This document shows positions 17,321 to 26,609 of a DNA stretch of 64,000 nucleotides, piece by piece (within the stretch, counting starts at the first letter, position 1; every line of letters begins with the position of its first letter). The notes under the pieces are model-generated. The model made no database searches. It was not told the DNA's origin and saw only the letters and a program-made list of their open reading frames with translations. Origin of the DNA: Shewanella halotolerans (lineage in GTDB: Bacteria > Pseudomonadota > Gammaproteobacteria > Enterobacterales > Shewanellaceae). The position numbers were made by a program, and so were the translations under genes. The stretch is from NCBI RefSeq assembly GCF_019457535.1, contig NZ_CP080417.1, forward strand, positions 3,968,001 through 4,032,000, read 5' to 3'.

Positions 17321-17852
17321 CCTTATTCTTGCGGGTCTGCTGCCCCTGGTCAGTGTTGGCACCCACGCCAAGGTAAACGACCTGCTGCAAGAGGTTAAGA
17401 TCTCTGCCGCCAGCCAGGAAGCTGACATTAAGAACAACCAGATCATCTTCCACGGTCCGGTCGAGGTCACCCAAGGCTCTATCAAGATATTGGCCAGTGA
17501 GCTGCGTGCCTTCAGCAAAGAGAAGAACAGCGGCAAGATACTGATCGCCACCGGCAACCCGGCCACCTACTCTCAGGTGATGGAAGATGGCCGCCCCGCC
17601 TCGGCCAGCGCCAAGGAGATCCGTTACGAGCTTTCCAGCCGCACCCTGACACTGATCGGCGACGCCACCCTGGAACAGGAAGGCAGCCAGGTCACGGGTT
17701 CGCAGATCCGCTACAACATAGAGCAGCAACAGCTGATCGCCGAGAGCACAGGCAAAGACAGAGTGATCACCATCATTCAGCCTGAGAACTACCAGGAACA
17801 GATCCAGCCAGAGCAGAAGCCCGAGAAGAAACCAGAACAGGAAAAACAATGA
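17307..17852 (+). CDS. lptA: Periplasmic LPS bridge protein LptA
   Basis: 181 residues with a signal peptide (cleavage about residue 21, THA-KVN) and an OstA/LptA jellyroll. The pattern ADIKNNQIIFHGPVEVTQGS and the YELSSRTLTLIGDATLEQEG strand are characteristic. The C-terminus is rich in Pro, Glu, Gln and Lys (last 20 residues) and is likely disordered. It overlaps lptB by 4 bp. Confidence 0.94.
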   Translation: MKLNSLILAGLLPLVSVGTHAKVNDLLQEVKISAASQEADIKNNQIIFHGPVEVTQGSIKILASELRAFSKEKNSGKILIATGNPATYSQVMEDGRPASASAKEIRYELSSRTLTLIGDATLEQEGSQVTGSQIRYNIEQQQLIAESTGKDRVITIIQPENYQEQIQPEQKPEKKPEQEKQ

Positions 17853-18580
17853 CAGACCTGATCTTGAAGGCGGAGAACCTCGCCAAGAGCTATAAGAGTC
17901 GTGCCGTTGTCCAAGACGTGAGCCTCACGGTAAAGACCGGGCAGATCGTCGGCCTGTTGGGGCCAAACGGCGCCGGCAAGACCACTACCTTTTACATGGT
18001 CGTCGGCCTGGTACAGAGCGACAAGGGCCGCATCTTTATCGACGATGACGACCTGACGCTAGACCCCATGCACCTACGCGCCCGCAAAGGCATAGGCTAC
18101 CTGCCTCAGGAAGCCAGTATCTTCCGTAAGCTCTCGGTGCGGGACAACATCATGGCCGTACTCCAGACCCGCAGCGATCTTAATAACGATGGCCGCGAAG
18201 AGGAGCTGGAACACCTGCTGGAAGAGTTCCACATCACCCATATCCGTGACAGCCACGGCATGGCACTCTCGGGCGGTGAACGTCGCCGGGTGGAGATCGC
18301 CAGGGCGCTTGCCGCCAACCCTAAGTTTATTCTTCTCGACGAGCCGTTCGCCGGGGTCGATCCCATCTCGGTCATCGACATCAAGAAGATCATCGAGCAG
18401 CTCAAGAATCGCGGCCTGGGGGTGTTGATCACCGACCACAACGTGCGCGAAACATTAGACGTCTGTGAGAAAGCCTATATCGTCAGCCATGGTAATCTGA
18501 TCGCCGAGGGCACACCCGCCGAAATCTTAGACAACCAGCAAGTACGAGCAGTGTACTTAGGTGAACAATTCAAGCTATAG
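17849..18580 (+). CDS. lptB: LPS export ABC ATPase LptB
   Basis: 243 residues. Walker A GPNGAGKTT (about 38-46), Q-loop YLPQEAS, signature LSGGERRR, Walker B FILLDEPFAGVDP and H-loop ITDHNVRE, the standard LptB set. It powers LPS extraction with LptFG, which are not in this window. Last gene of the kds-lpt operon. Confidence 0.98.
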   Translation: MTDLILKAENLAKSYKSRAVVQDVSLTVKTGQIVGLLGPNGAGKTTTFYMVVGLVQSDKGRIFIDDDDLTLDPMHLRARKGIGYLPQEASIFRKLSVRDNIMAVLQTRSDLNNDGREEELEHLLEEFHITHIRDSHGMALSGGERRRVEIARALAANPKFILLDEPFAGVDPISVIDIKKIIEQLKNRGLGVLITDHNVRETLDVCEKAYIVSHGNLIAEGTPAEILDNQQVRAVYLGEQFKL

Positions 18581-18587
18581 TTAATCT

Positions 18588-18630
18588 TATAATGGGGCCA
18601 CAGAGGAAAAACCACGCGTTAATTGTGGCC
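18588..18630 (+). promoter_or_regulatory. Candidate rpoN promoter -10 and leader hairpin
   Basis: A perfect TATAAT lies at 18588-18593 just after lptB, with no clear -35. It is followed by an inverted repeat GGCCACA (18596-18602) / TGTGGCC (18624-18630) with a 21-nt loop and no U-tract, so it looks more like a leader stem than a terminator. Confidence 0.35.
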
Positions 18631-18714
18631 TTAGGAACTATCCGATATATTTGTCCGGCACATATAGCCAGAGCTTTCTCATTTTATAATTAGAAACAAG
18701 GGAATAGCAGTACG

Positions 18715-20202
18715 ATGAAAGCGTCACTTCAGCTCAAAATGGGTCAGCATCTCACCATGACGCCCCAGCTACAGCAGGCCATACGTCTGTTGCAGTTGTC
18801 GTCATTAGAGTTGCAGCAGGAGATCCAGCAGGCATTAGAATCCAACCCGTTACTGGAGTTGGATGAAGAGCAGGAGAGCGCCAGCATCGAGCTGCAAGAC
18901 GATAGCGTCAGCGACAGCTTCGACAACAAGTACGACGACAAGATAGAGCTGGATTCGAGCCAGGATAACTCAGGGGTCGAGACCTCAGATGCCCTGACTC
19001 AAGATTCCATGCCAGACGAGTTGCCGGTAGATACCACCTGGGATGAGGTCTACACCGCCTCACCAAACTCAAGCTCGGGCGCCATGCGCGACGACGACAT
19101 GCCTTTTCAGGGCGAGACCAGCGAAGGTCTGTATGAACACCTGGAATGGCAGAAGAACCTGACCCCTTTTTCCGATAACGACCTGGCCATCGCTACCGCC
19201 ATCATCGACGCTATCGACGAGCGCGGTTACCTCACCCAGACCTGTGAAGATATTCTCGAGGCCATGGGCGACCCTGAGATCGAACTCGACGAGGTCGAGG
19301 CGGTGCTCAAACGGGTACAACACTTCGACCCTATTGGCGTGGCGGCCCGCGACCTCAGCGAATGTCTGACGATCCAGCTGGCCCAATACAGTGACGACAC
19401 GCCGCACATCGCTAACGCCCGCATGCTGATCAAGGAACACCTGGATCTCATCGCCGGACGCGACTTCCGCCTGCTGATGCGCAAGACCAAGCTCAAGGAA
19501 GATGAGCTGAGGGATGCCATCGCCCTGATCCAGACCCTGAATCCCCGTCCAGGGCTCGCCATCACCGCCAGCCGCGACGAGTACGTGATCCCAGATGTGA
19601 CCGTCACCAAGAAGAAGGGACGCTGGGTAGTCGAGCTTAACCCAGACAGCATGCCCAAGATCAACGTCAACCAGCAGTACGCCGCCATGGCCCGCAGCAC
19701 TAAGAGTCAGGCGGACGGCCAGTTTATTCGCGGCCACCTGCAGGAAGCCAAATGGTTCCTCAAGAGCCTGGAGAGTCGCAACGAGACCCTGCTCAAGGTG
19801 ACCAACTGTATCGTCGACTTCCAACAAGGCTTCTTCGAATTTGGCGAAGAGGCGATGAAGCCCATGGTACTGAACGACATCGCCGAGGCGGTGGAGATGC
19901 ATGAATCCACCATCTCACGTGTGACCACGCAAAAATATATGCATACCCCGAGAGGGATCTTCGAGCTTAAATATTTCTTCTCCAGTCACGTCGGTACCGA
20001 CGATGGCGGAGAGTGCTCTTCAACAGCAATACGTGCCTTCATCAAGAAGCTGGTTGCTGCGGAAAACCAGAAAAAGCCATTGAGCGACAGCAAGATGGCT
20101 CAACTCTTGGCCGAACAGGGTATTAAGGTGGCTAGACGCACCATTGCCAAGTATCGCGAGGCAATGCTTATACCGCCCTCGAATCAGCGCAAGAGCTTAT
20201 AA
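18715..20202 (+). CDS. rpoN: RNA polymerase sigma-54 factor
   Basis: 495 residues. Region I is Gln/Leu-rich (QLKMGQHLTMTPQLQQAIRL) and contacts activators. An acidic region II covers about residues 58-120, followed by the core- and DNA-binding parts. The RpoN box near the C-terminus reads ARRTIAKYRE, one conservative change from the consensus ARRTVAKYRE. Followed by hpf, ptsN, rapZ and npr, the conserved rpoN cluster. Confidence 0.98.
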   Translation: MKASLQLKMGQHLTMTPQLQQAIRLLQLSSLELQQEIQQALESNPLLELDEEQESASIELQDDSVSDSFDNKYDDKIELDSSQDNSGVETSDALTQDSMPDELPVDTTWDEVYTASPNSSSGAMRDDDMPFQGETSEGLYEHLEWQKNLTPFSDNDLAIATAIIDAIDERGYLTQTCEDILEAMGDPEIELDEVEAVLKRVQHFDPIGVAARDLSECLTIQLAQYSDDTPHIANARMLIKEHLDLIAGRDFRLLMRKTKLKEDELRDAIALIQTLNPRPGLAITASRDEYVIPDVTVTKKKGRWVVELNPDSMPKINVNQQYAAMARSTKSQADGQFIRGHLQEAKWFLKSLESRNETLLKVTNCIVDFQQGFFEFGEEAMKPMVLNDIAEAVEMHESTISRVTTQKYMHTPRGIFELKYFFSSHVGTDDGGECSSTAIRAFIKKLVAAENQKKPLSDSKMAQLLAEQGIKVARRTIAKYREAMLIPPSNQRKSL

Positions 20203-20232
20203 AACAAACCTGGAAACTGGAGGACTATCTTT

Positions 20233-20520
20233 ATGCAAATAAACCTGACTGGGCACCATATCGAGATCACCCAATCTCTACGAAGCTACATCGAAGAGAA
20301 ATTCACAAAGCTTGAACGTCATTTCGATCAGATCAATAATGTGCACGTTGTATTAAATGTCGAAAAGTTGCAACAGAAGGTTGAGGCAAAGTTACATCTC
20401 CGTGGCGGAGAAGTGTTCGCAACATCCGAACATGCGGACATGTATGCCGCGATAGACTCCCTGATTGACAAACTCGATCGTCAGGTCATTAAACACAAAG
20501 AGAAGCTTACTAAACATTAA
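20233..20520 (+). CDS. hpf: Ribosome hibernation promoting factor (short form)
   Basis: 95 residues; the short HPF/YhbH type that binds the 30S subunit and supports 100S dimer formation in stationary phase. Typical opening MQINLTGHHIEITQSLRSYI and the HADMYAAIDSLIDKLDRQ block. Located between rpoN and ptsN as in E. coli. Confidence 0.96.
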   Translation: MQINLTGHHIEITQSLRSYIEEKFTKLERHFDQINNVHVVLNVEKLQQKVEAKLHLRGGEVFATSEHADMYAAIDSLIDKLDRQVIKHKEKLTKH

Positions 20521-20522
20521 CG

Positions 20523-20966
20523 ATGGAACTGAGTACCATCCTGCGGCCGGAGTGCACCACCTGCGCCACTCCGGGCAGTAAGAAAAAGGTACTGGAGCTT
20601 ATCAGCGACTTAGCCGCTGTCCAGTACCCCACCCTCTCCTCTCAAGAAATATTTGAAAGCCTTCTGGCTCGAGAGAAAATGGGCAGCACAGGTATAGGCA
20701 ATGGTATCGCGATTCCTCACGGGCGGCTGACTAACATAGATCAACCCGTGGCCGTACTGGTGAAATGTGCTGAACCAATCGCATTCGATGCCATTGACAA
20801 TCAGCCCGTCGATATCCTTTTTGCGTTATTGGTGCCCGCAGATCAATGCGAGCAACATCTTAGCACCCTGGCCGCTATGGCCGAGAAACTCAATGATAAG
20901 GCGATCATGAAGCAGCTAAGAAAGACCCAAGACGAATCCGAACTCTATCAGGTGATCACCCAATGA
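20523..20966 (+). CDS. ptsN: Nitrogen PTS EIIA component PtsN
   Basis: 147 residues; EIIA-Ntr domain with the phosphorylated histidine His66 in NGIAIPHGRL. It takes phosphate from EI-Ntr/NPr and regulates potassium transport and other targets. Starts 2 bp after hpf and overlaps rapZ by 4 bp. An extra Cys pair (CTTC, residues 11-14) is present near the N-terminus. Confidence 0.96.
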   Translation: MELSTILRPECTTCATPGSKKKVLELISDLAAVQYPTLSSQEIFESLLAREKMGSTGIGNGIAIPHGRLTNIDQPVAVLVKCAEPIAFDAIDNQPVDILFALLVPADQCEQHLSTLAAMAEKLNDKAIMKQLRKTQDESELYQVITQ

Positions 20967-21811
20967 AATTGGTTTTGGTATCCGGACGCTCAGGATCGGG
21001 AAAATCCGTCGCACTCAGGGTCCTAGAAGATCTAGGCTACTACTGTGTCGACAATCTGCCCTTGCAGATGATGGAGTCCCTGCTTGAGCAGCTCAAGGGG
21101 CGCAGCGAGCTCGTGGCCATCAGCGTCGATGTGCGCAACATGCCAAGCGAAGAGATCCAGCTGGAAAAGCAGCTGGCCAAGCTCCCTAAAGATACCGAAA
21201 TCTTAAGTTTCTTCCTGAACTCCAGCGACAATGTGCTGCTCAAGCGCTATAGCGAGACCCGCAGGCTACATCCGCTGTCGCGCTCTAAGGTCTCCCTCAA
21301 GGAGGCTATTCAGCTCGAGGGCAAGCTGCTCGATCCCATAGCCAAACTCGTGGATCACTACATAGACACCTCTAACCTCAACATCTATGAGTTGAGCGAC
21401 AAGGTGCGCGAGATCCTGCTGGGCACGGTCGACAAGGAGCTAGTGATCAACTTCGAGTCTTTCGGCTTTAAATATGGCATGCCGACCGAAGCCGACTTCA
21501 TGTTCGACGTGCGCTTCCTGCCTAATCCCCACTGGGAACCTGAGCTAAGGCCTCTAACCGGCCTGGATGAGCCTGTGCAGCAGTTTCTGAGTCAGCAACC
21601 CCTGGTCAACAAGTTCATCTGGCAGATCGAAAACCTGCTGGAGACCTGGTTACCACACCTGGAGCGCAACAACCGCAGCTACCTCACCATCGCCATCGGC
21701 TGCACCGGCGGCCAACACAGATCTGTCTATGTGACCGACCAGCTCGCCAAGCTGTTCAACAAGGGCAAGCATAAGGTTCAGGCGCGCCACCGAGAGCTAA
21801 AGCATGACTAA
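20963..21811 (+). CDS. rapZ: RNase adapter protein RapZ
   Basis: 282 residues with an N-terminal P-loop GRSGSGKSVA (8-17) and a C-terminal domain holding IAIGCTGGQHRSVYV. In E. coli RapZ guides RNase E to the sRNA GlmZ and so controls glucosamine-6-phosphate synthase. Overlaps ptsN by 4 bp and npr by 8 bp. Confidence 0.96.
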   Translation: MKLVLVSGRSGSGKSVALRVLEDLGYYCVDNLPLQMMESLLEQLKGRSELVAISVDVRNMPSEEIQLEKQLAKLPKDTEILSFFLNSSDNVLLKRYSETRRLHPLSRSKVSLKEAIQLEGKLLDPIAKLVDHYIDTSNLNIYELSDKVREILLGTVDKELVINFESFGFKYGMPTEADFMFDVRFLPNPHWEPELRPLTGLDEPVQQFLSQQPLVNKFIWQIENLLETWLPHLERNNRSYLTIAIGCTGGQHRSVYVTDQLAKLFNKGKHKVQARHRELKHD

Positions 21812-22079
21812 GTTGGCTCGCGAGCTGACCATCTGCAACAAGTTGGGCCTGCACGCCAGAGCGGCGACCAAACTGGCTGTGCTCGCCGCCAAGTTCGACG
21901 CCGAGGTCACCTTGATCCAGGGCGATAAACAGGCCTCTGCCGCCAGCGTACTCGGCCTCTTGATGCTCGAAACCGGCATGGGTAAAACCATCACCATCAC
22001 CAGCGAAGGCAAAGATGCCCAGGCGGCCTTAGATGCCATCAGCGCTCTTATTGACGCCAAATTCGATGAGGCCGTATAA
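21804..22079 (+). CDS. npr: Nitrogen PTS phosphocarrier NPr
   Basis: 91 residues, HPr-like. The phosphorylated histidine is His17 in NKLGLHARAATKL. It relays phosphate from EI-Ntr to PtsN. Its start lies inside the rapZ end, so the two are probably coupled. Last gene of the rpoN cluster. Confidence 0.96.
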   Translation: MTKLARELTICNKLGLHARAATKLAVLAAKFDAEVTLIQGDKQASAASVLGLLMLETGMGKTITITSEGKDAQAALDAISALIDAKFDEAV

Positions 22080-22179
22080 TCGGCTCGCTTTGCGGTGCCC
22101 GCTTAATTTCGTCCTATACTTATCATAGACTTACAAGCCTACCACCCAAGCCGTTCAATCAACTGCCAAAGGAGGAGCT

Positions 22180-23547
22180 ATGCCGATCGAAGTGTTAGAT
22201 AGTGAAACCACAGATCAACGCATTAATCAGCTAACTCAAGCCTTAGGCAGCGGCATGTTTGTCCATGTGCGCAGCATGCTGCACGACATGGCCGCCTCTG
22301 ATATCGCCTTCATCCTGGAATCTTCACCACCGCGAACCCGTCAGGTGCTCTGGCAGCTGATCGATCAGCAGCACACGGGGGAGATCCTCGACGAGCTAGG
22401 CGAAGAGCTCAAAGATACCCTGATCACCCAGATGAGTCCCGAGCGCGTCGCCAAGGCGGCCGAAGGAATGGACACTGACGATCTGGCCTACATACTGCGT
22501 AGCCTGCCCGACAGCGTCTTCAATCAGGTGTTGCAGTCGATGACGGCGCAAGACAGGGCCAGGGTAGAGCAAGCCCTCTCCTACCCTGAAGACACCGCCG
22601 GCAGTATCATGAACACGGACACCGTAACCGTACGCCCCGATGTCACCATAGATGTGATCTTGCGTTACCTGAGGATCCGCGGCGAGCTGCCCGATGCCAC
22701 CGATACCCTCTATGTGGTGGATAAGCGCGACAGCCTGCTTGGCGGTGTGCGCATTACCGATCTGCTCACCTGCGACCCCAACGCCTCGGTGCGGGAGATC
22801 ATGAACGACGATCTCGAAGGGATCCCCGTGGGCATGGATGACGGCGAAGTCGCCCAGCTGTTCGAGCGTCACGACTGGGTCTCAGCCCCCGTGGTCGAAG
22901 AGGAGAGCAACCGTCTGCTGGGGCGTATCACCATCGATGATATTGTCGACGTGATCCGTGAAGACGCCGAACACTCCATGATGGGGATGGCGGGGATGGA
23001 CGATGACACAGATACCTTCGGCCCTGTGGTCAAGAGTACCCTGAGGCGCTCCCTCTGGCTGACCATCAATCTGTTTGCGGCCCTGCTGGCCGCCTCGGTC
23101 AGCAACATGTTCGAGAACACCCTGGAGCAGTTTGCCACCATCGCCATCTTGATGACCATAGTGCCCAGTATGGGCGGCGTCGCCGGCAACCAGACCCTGG
23201 CGCTGGTGATCCGCGGTATCGCCCTGGGACAGATAGGCCAGAGTAACTCCCGCTGGCTGATCGGCAAGGAGCTGGCCATCGGCTTTCTCAACGGCCTGCT
23301 CTGGTCCTTGCTGGTGTTTGCCGCCGTCTGGCTGTGGAAGGGCGATATCGCCCTGGGCGGCCTGATCGGCGGCGCCATGCTGATCAACATGACGGTCGCC
23401 GGTCTGGCCGGCGCTTGTATCCCACTGCTGCTGAAGAAGTTTAACGTCGATCCCGCGCTGGCCGGTGGCATGGTGCTGACTACAGTCACTGATGTGATCG
23501 GCCTATTCGCCTTCCTCGGCCTGGCGACCCTGTTCCTGCTAAATTGA
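22180..23547 (+). CDS. mgtE: Magnesium transporter MgtE
   Basis: 455 residues with the MgtE plan: N-domain (about 20-130), two CBS domains that sense Mg2+ (about 135-260, including SYPEDTAGSIMNTD), then five membrane helices (about 285-455) with VPSMGGVAGNQTLALVIRG. A good AGGAGG ribosome site lies 7 bp before the ATG. Alone on the plus strand, followed by a hairpin. Confidence 0.95.
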   Translation: MPIEVLDSETTDQRINQLTQALGSGMFVHVRSMLHDMAASDIAFILESSPPRTRQVLWQLIDQQHTGEILDELGEELKDTLITQMSPERVAKAAEGMDTDDLAYILRSLPDSVFNQVLQSMTAQDRARVEQALSYPEDTAGSIMNTDTVTVRPDVTIDVILRYLRIRGELPDATDTLYVVDKRDSLLGGVRITDLLTCDPNASVREIMNDDLEGIPVGMDDGEVAQLFERHDWVSAPVVEEESNRLLGRITIDDIVDVIREDAEHSMMGMAGMDDDTDTFGPVVKSTLRRSLWLTINLFAALLAASVSNMFENTLEQFATIAILMTIVPSMGGVAGNQTLALVIRGIALGQIGQSNSRWLIGKELAIGFLNGLLWSLLVFAAVWLWKGDIALGGLIGGAMLINMTVAGLAGACIPLLLKKFNVDPALAGGMVLTTVTDVIGLFAFLGLATLFLLN

Positions 23548-23552
23548 TCAGT

Positions 23553-23584
23553 AAGCGCATCCCAAGGCCCAATCGGATGCGCTT
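23553..23584 (+). terminator. Hairpin after mgtE (terminator-like, no U-tract)
   Basis: AAGCGCATCC / GGATGCGCTT is a perfect 10-bp inverted repeat with a 12-nt loop, 6 bp after the mgtE stop. Only TGAATTTC follows, so termination would be weak or Rho-assisted. Confidence 0.5.
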
Positions 23585-23651
23585 GAATTTCAATGTTATC
23601 GACATCTTTTTCACGCTAGGATAGGTAGAGTCACTCGGCCAGAGAACTGCC

Positions 23652-24335
23652 ATGCAAAATACTCAAATACTCATCATAGAAGATAATGCCGATGTCGCCG
23701 GTGTCCTGGGAGACTATCTCGAATCCCAAGGAGCTCAGGTAGATTATGCCAGCAATGGCGAGCTCGGCCTGCGCCTCGCCACCGAAGGGCACTTCGACGC
23801 CATAGTACTGGATCTCATGCTGCCCAAGATGGACGGCTACGCCGTGGCCAAGGCCCTGCGCGAGCAGGGTTCCAGTGTGCCCATATTGATGCTGACGGCG
23901 CTGGACGACAAACAAGATCTGTTGCAAGGCTTTCATAGTGGCGCCGATGACTACCTGACCAAGCCCTTCGATCTCGATGAGCTGCATGTGCGCCTGCTGG
24001 CCTTGATCAAGCGTCAGCTCGGGCGTGTCGCCCAGGGCTGTCAGCAGTGCGGGCCGCTCACCCTCAACATCGCCGAGCATACCGCCTATCGCGATGGCAA
24101 GAAGCTACAGCTCACCCCAAGCTGCTATCAGATCCTCCACCTGCTGATCTCCCGCGCGCCCAACGTGGTGAAGCGAGAGGAGATAGTGCAGCACCTGTGG
24201 GGAGAAGAACCGCCCAACAGCGACATCTTGCGCAGCCATATGTACCAGCTGAGAAATCAGGTGGATAAACCCTTCGACACCCCCATCATACTCACCGTGC
24301 CTAAGATAGGCTTCCGGTTAGACGTGAACCAATAG
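23652..24335 (+). CDS. OmpR-family response regulator
   Basis: 227 residues: receiver domain with phospho-acceptor Asp54 (IVLDLMLPKMDG) and Lys near 105 (TKPFD), then an OmpR/PhoB winged helix (about 135-225; LRSHMYQLRNQVD). Pairs with the histidine kinase 11 bp downstream. The signal and targets are not evident. Confidence 0.93.
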   Translation: MQNTQILIIEDNADVAGVLGDYLESQGAQVDYASNGELGLRLATEGHFDAIVLDLMLPKMDGYAVAKALREQGSSVPILMLTALDDKQDLLQGFHSGADDYLTKPFDLDELHVRLLALIKRQLGRVAQGCQQCGPLTLNIAEHTAYRDGKKLQLTPSCYQILHLLISRAPNVVKREEIVQHLWGEEPPNSDILRSHMYQLRNQVDKPFDTPIILTVPKIGFRLDVNQ

Positions 24336-24346
24336 AGGCCCTACAG

Positions 24347-25609
24347 GTGCAAAAAACCGCCAAGAGTCTGACTCGCAAGCTAAGTTTCTACTTCGGGGGG
24401 ATCGCCCTCTTGGTGGCCGCCATTCTCTACCTGCTCAGTATCGTTATCCTCTACTGGGTCGAAGATGAGCTCAACCGTCGCACCCTGGAACAGATAGCGC
24501 CTAGCGCCCAGACGGCGTTCCAGCAGGGCGCCGAATCGCCGCTGGTGTTGAGCACTACTATCGTTGCCTATAATGATATCGCCAGCTTACCCGATGAATA
24601 TCAGCGCATTGCCGACCTGCCCAATGGTTTTCTCGATGAACTGCACGACACCTTCAAGGAAGATATCTTCATCTTTCGCGGCCAATATGGCGAGGGCGAG
24701 GCGACACATCCCCTGATTCTGGTGATGGACGCCGAGCAGGTAGAATTGAGCCGTAACGAATGGAACAACATCAGCCTGGTGATCCTGGCCGTCACCTTGA
24801 TGTTGTTTGCCCTGTTCGGCTTTGCCATCACACTGCTCACCCGCAGGCTTATCGCGCCCATTCGCGCCATCAGCGAGCAGCTCGAGGATTCGGAGGGCGA
24901 CCAGAGCTTTAGTGTCTCCAAGGATGCCACCCAGGAATTTCATGCCCTCACCGCTAGCCTCAACCATTATCAGCAGCAGATCGCCCAGCTGATCCGCCGG
25001 GAACAGGCCTTCTCCCGCTACGCCAGCCATGAACTGAGAACCCCGCTGACCATTATTCAGGGCGCCAGCCGTCTAATGGAACAGGAGGGCAAACCTGAGT
25101 TTATGCAACGACAGCGAAGCCGTATCGCCAAGGCCGCCAGCAATATGCAGCACATCATAGACGCGCTACTGAGCCTGGTGAAACAGGAGAAGGGGCTGAG
25201 TTCACCCGACCTCAGACCGCTACATGAGAAAGAGCTGAGACAGATCCTTGCCGAGGTCGAGCCGCTGGCGAGTCAGAAACAGATCCAATTAAGCCTCACC
25301 CTAGATGCCACGCCTCAAATTGCCCCCAGCGAGGCGGTGCTGCGCATGCTACTGATCAACTTGCTCAATAACGCCATCAACGCCAGCGACAGCGGCCGCA
25401 TCGCCATTAGCGTCGACGAAGAGGGGATCTCGGTGAAAGATCAGGGCCGCGGCATGAGCAGCAGCGACACCCGCCCCCAGGGCCATGGCCTAGGACTGGA
25501 GATAGTCGAGGCCCTGTGTCAGCGTTATCAATGGCGTTTTAGCCTCAACAATTGCGACAAGGGCTGCATCGCCAGATTGCACTTTCCTGCATCAACCCAT
25601 GCCTCCTGA
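24347..25609 (+). CDS. Sensor histidine kinase
   Basis: 420 residues starting at GTG. Two membrane helices (about 17-38 and 142-165) flank a 100-residue periplasmic sensor. Then come a HAMP-like linker, the H-box SHELRTPLT (His228), the N-box LLINLLNNAINAS and a G-box ending GHGLGLEIVEAL. The periplasmic domain shows no family I recognise. Cognate of the preceding regulator. Confidence 0.92.
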   Translation: MQKTAKSLTRKLSFYFGGIALLVAAILYLLSIVILYWVEDELNRRTLEQIAPSAQTAFQQGAESPLVLSTTIVAYNDIASLPDEYQRIADLPNGFLDELHDTFKEDIFIFRGQYGEGEATHPLILVMDAEQVELSRNEWNNISLVILAVTLMLFALFGFAITLLTRRLIAPIRAISEQLEDSEGDQSFSVSKDATQEFHALTASLNHYQQQIAQLIRREQAFSRYASHELRTPLTIIQGASRLMEQEGKPEFMQRQRSRIAKAASNMQHIIDALLSLVKQEKGLSSPDLRPLHEKELRQILAEVEPLASQKQIQLSLTLDATPQIAPSEAVLRMLLINLLNNAINASDSGRIAISVDEEGISVKDQGRGMSSSDTRPQGHGLGLEIVEALCQRYQWRFSLNNCDKGCIARLHFPASTHAS

Positions 25610-25728
25610 TGGTGCAAGATAGGCACTGAGCCGAGTAATCGCTCACTCAAGACCCTGTTTTTCACCTGTCATCTAATTGGCATAAGTTTCGCTTATCCTA
25701 GCGCGGTCACGCACTAGGAGGCTTTCCC

Positions 25729-25977
25729 TTGTATCCACTCAAGACACAATGGCACACCAATGACACAGACGCGTTTTGGCAACCTCAATACGACGGGGAA
25801 CCAAGCCATGAAGAAGCGCCTTACCCGCACCCTCTAGGCGGTCATCCACAGCGGGGCGCGATAGATGCGCGGCTAAATGCGCTAGGTCGGGAAGAGATAG
25901 GCCAGAGCCAGCAGCTCAGCCTGAATCGGGAAATCATGACACTGATCGCCGAGCAGGCCAGGTTATCGCTTAACTAG
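25729..25977 (+). CDS. Hypothetical small soluble protein (82 aa)
   Basis: Starts at TTG (25729) behind a strong TAGGAGG site (25715-25721). No signal peptide or membrane segment; it is rich in Pro, His, Gln and Glu in its first half (EEAPYPHPLGGHPQRGAIDA) and has a helical second half (LNREIMTLIAEQARLSLN). I do not recognise it. Its last codons contain the unit GCCAGGTTATCGCT, which recurs twice in the gap that follows. Confidence 0.55.
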   Translation: MYPLKTQWHTNDTDAFWQPQYDGEPSHEEAPYPHPLGGHPQRGAIDARLNALGREEIGQSQQLSLNREIMTLIAEQARLSLN

Positions 25978-26062
25978 CTTTAACCTCAGCTAAGTTTTTA
26001 AGCTCAAACAAGTTTTTAAGCTCAACTAGCCAGGTTATCGCTCAAGCAGCCAGGTTATCTCT
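25957..26062. repeat. Interleaved short direct repeats after the 82-aa gene
   Basis: GCCAGGTTATCGCT occurs at 25957-25970 (inside the coding end of the upstream gene) and at 26029-26042, and as GCCAGGTTATCTCT at 26049-26062. Between the first two lie two copies of the 18-bp unit AAGTTTTTAAGCTCAAAC (25992-26009 and 26010-26027, the last two bases differing). This looks like local slippage or segmental duplication. Confidence 0.8.
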
Positions 26063-26132
26063 AAAGTAGAGTGCTAAGCTCGGCCACCGGCGAATCAATA
26101 GCGCGGCAAAATGGCGCTCGGACGATATGCCG

Positions 26133-26345
26133 CTAACGGGAACGCGGGGTAATATTGGAGAGACTATCGAAGAATTTTTGTCTCTGCTTCTCGGCATCGA
26201 AGCGGCGCACCATCTGCCACTCCTGATACAGGGCAATTGAAAACCCTATGACCACCACCAACAAGCATCCGGCTCCCAGGTAGGTGATGATATTTACTGC
26301 GACATCTGCTCCTGCAGAACTGCTGGCGCTGCCAAAACCTATCAT
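26133..26345 (-). CDS. Small single-helix membrane protein (70 aa), unknown
   Basis: Starts at the ATG at 26345, with AAGGG about 6 bp upstream; an upstream in-frame TTG is less likely. A Ser/Ala/Gly-rich N-terminus is followed by one hydrophobic helix (about residues 18-40), then a charged, probably cytoplasmic tail (YQEWQMVRRFDAEKQRQKFF). No family recognised. It lies between two repeat-bearing gaps; the 258 bp upstream, to 26609, shows no clear gene. Confidence 0.5.
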   Translation of the reverse strand: MIGFGSASSSAGADVAVNIITYLGAGCLLVVVIGFSIALYQEWQMVRRFDAEKQRQKFFDSLSNITPRSR

Positions 26346-26609
26346 ACACAACCCTTACACTTAGTCTCTGGGTGACCAGGAGTCACCTTCGACCTCAGGG
26401 TAGCGATGAAAAATTAAACAAAACTTAAGCCAATTAGCCCCCTCGAGAGGTATTTGTGTTAGTGAGAGCTAACTCACTGAAGCAGAGCGGGTTATTACCG
26501 GCCAATCGAGCCCAGCTTAATTGCGACAAAGTGTATCACCAGGTCCGAGCCACCTTGCCGCGACCGACACAACGGGCAAAACTGACACAACTGACAAAGC
26601 AGCCAAGGG

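Noticed and set aside
19069..19902. 277-codon minus-strand open frame
   Set aside because: Antisense shadow of rpoN.
25992..26062. Short repeats considered as a CRISPR array
   Set aside because: Units are 14-18 bp, adjacent or unevenly spaced, without unique spacers or cas genes.
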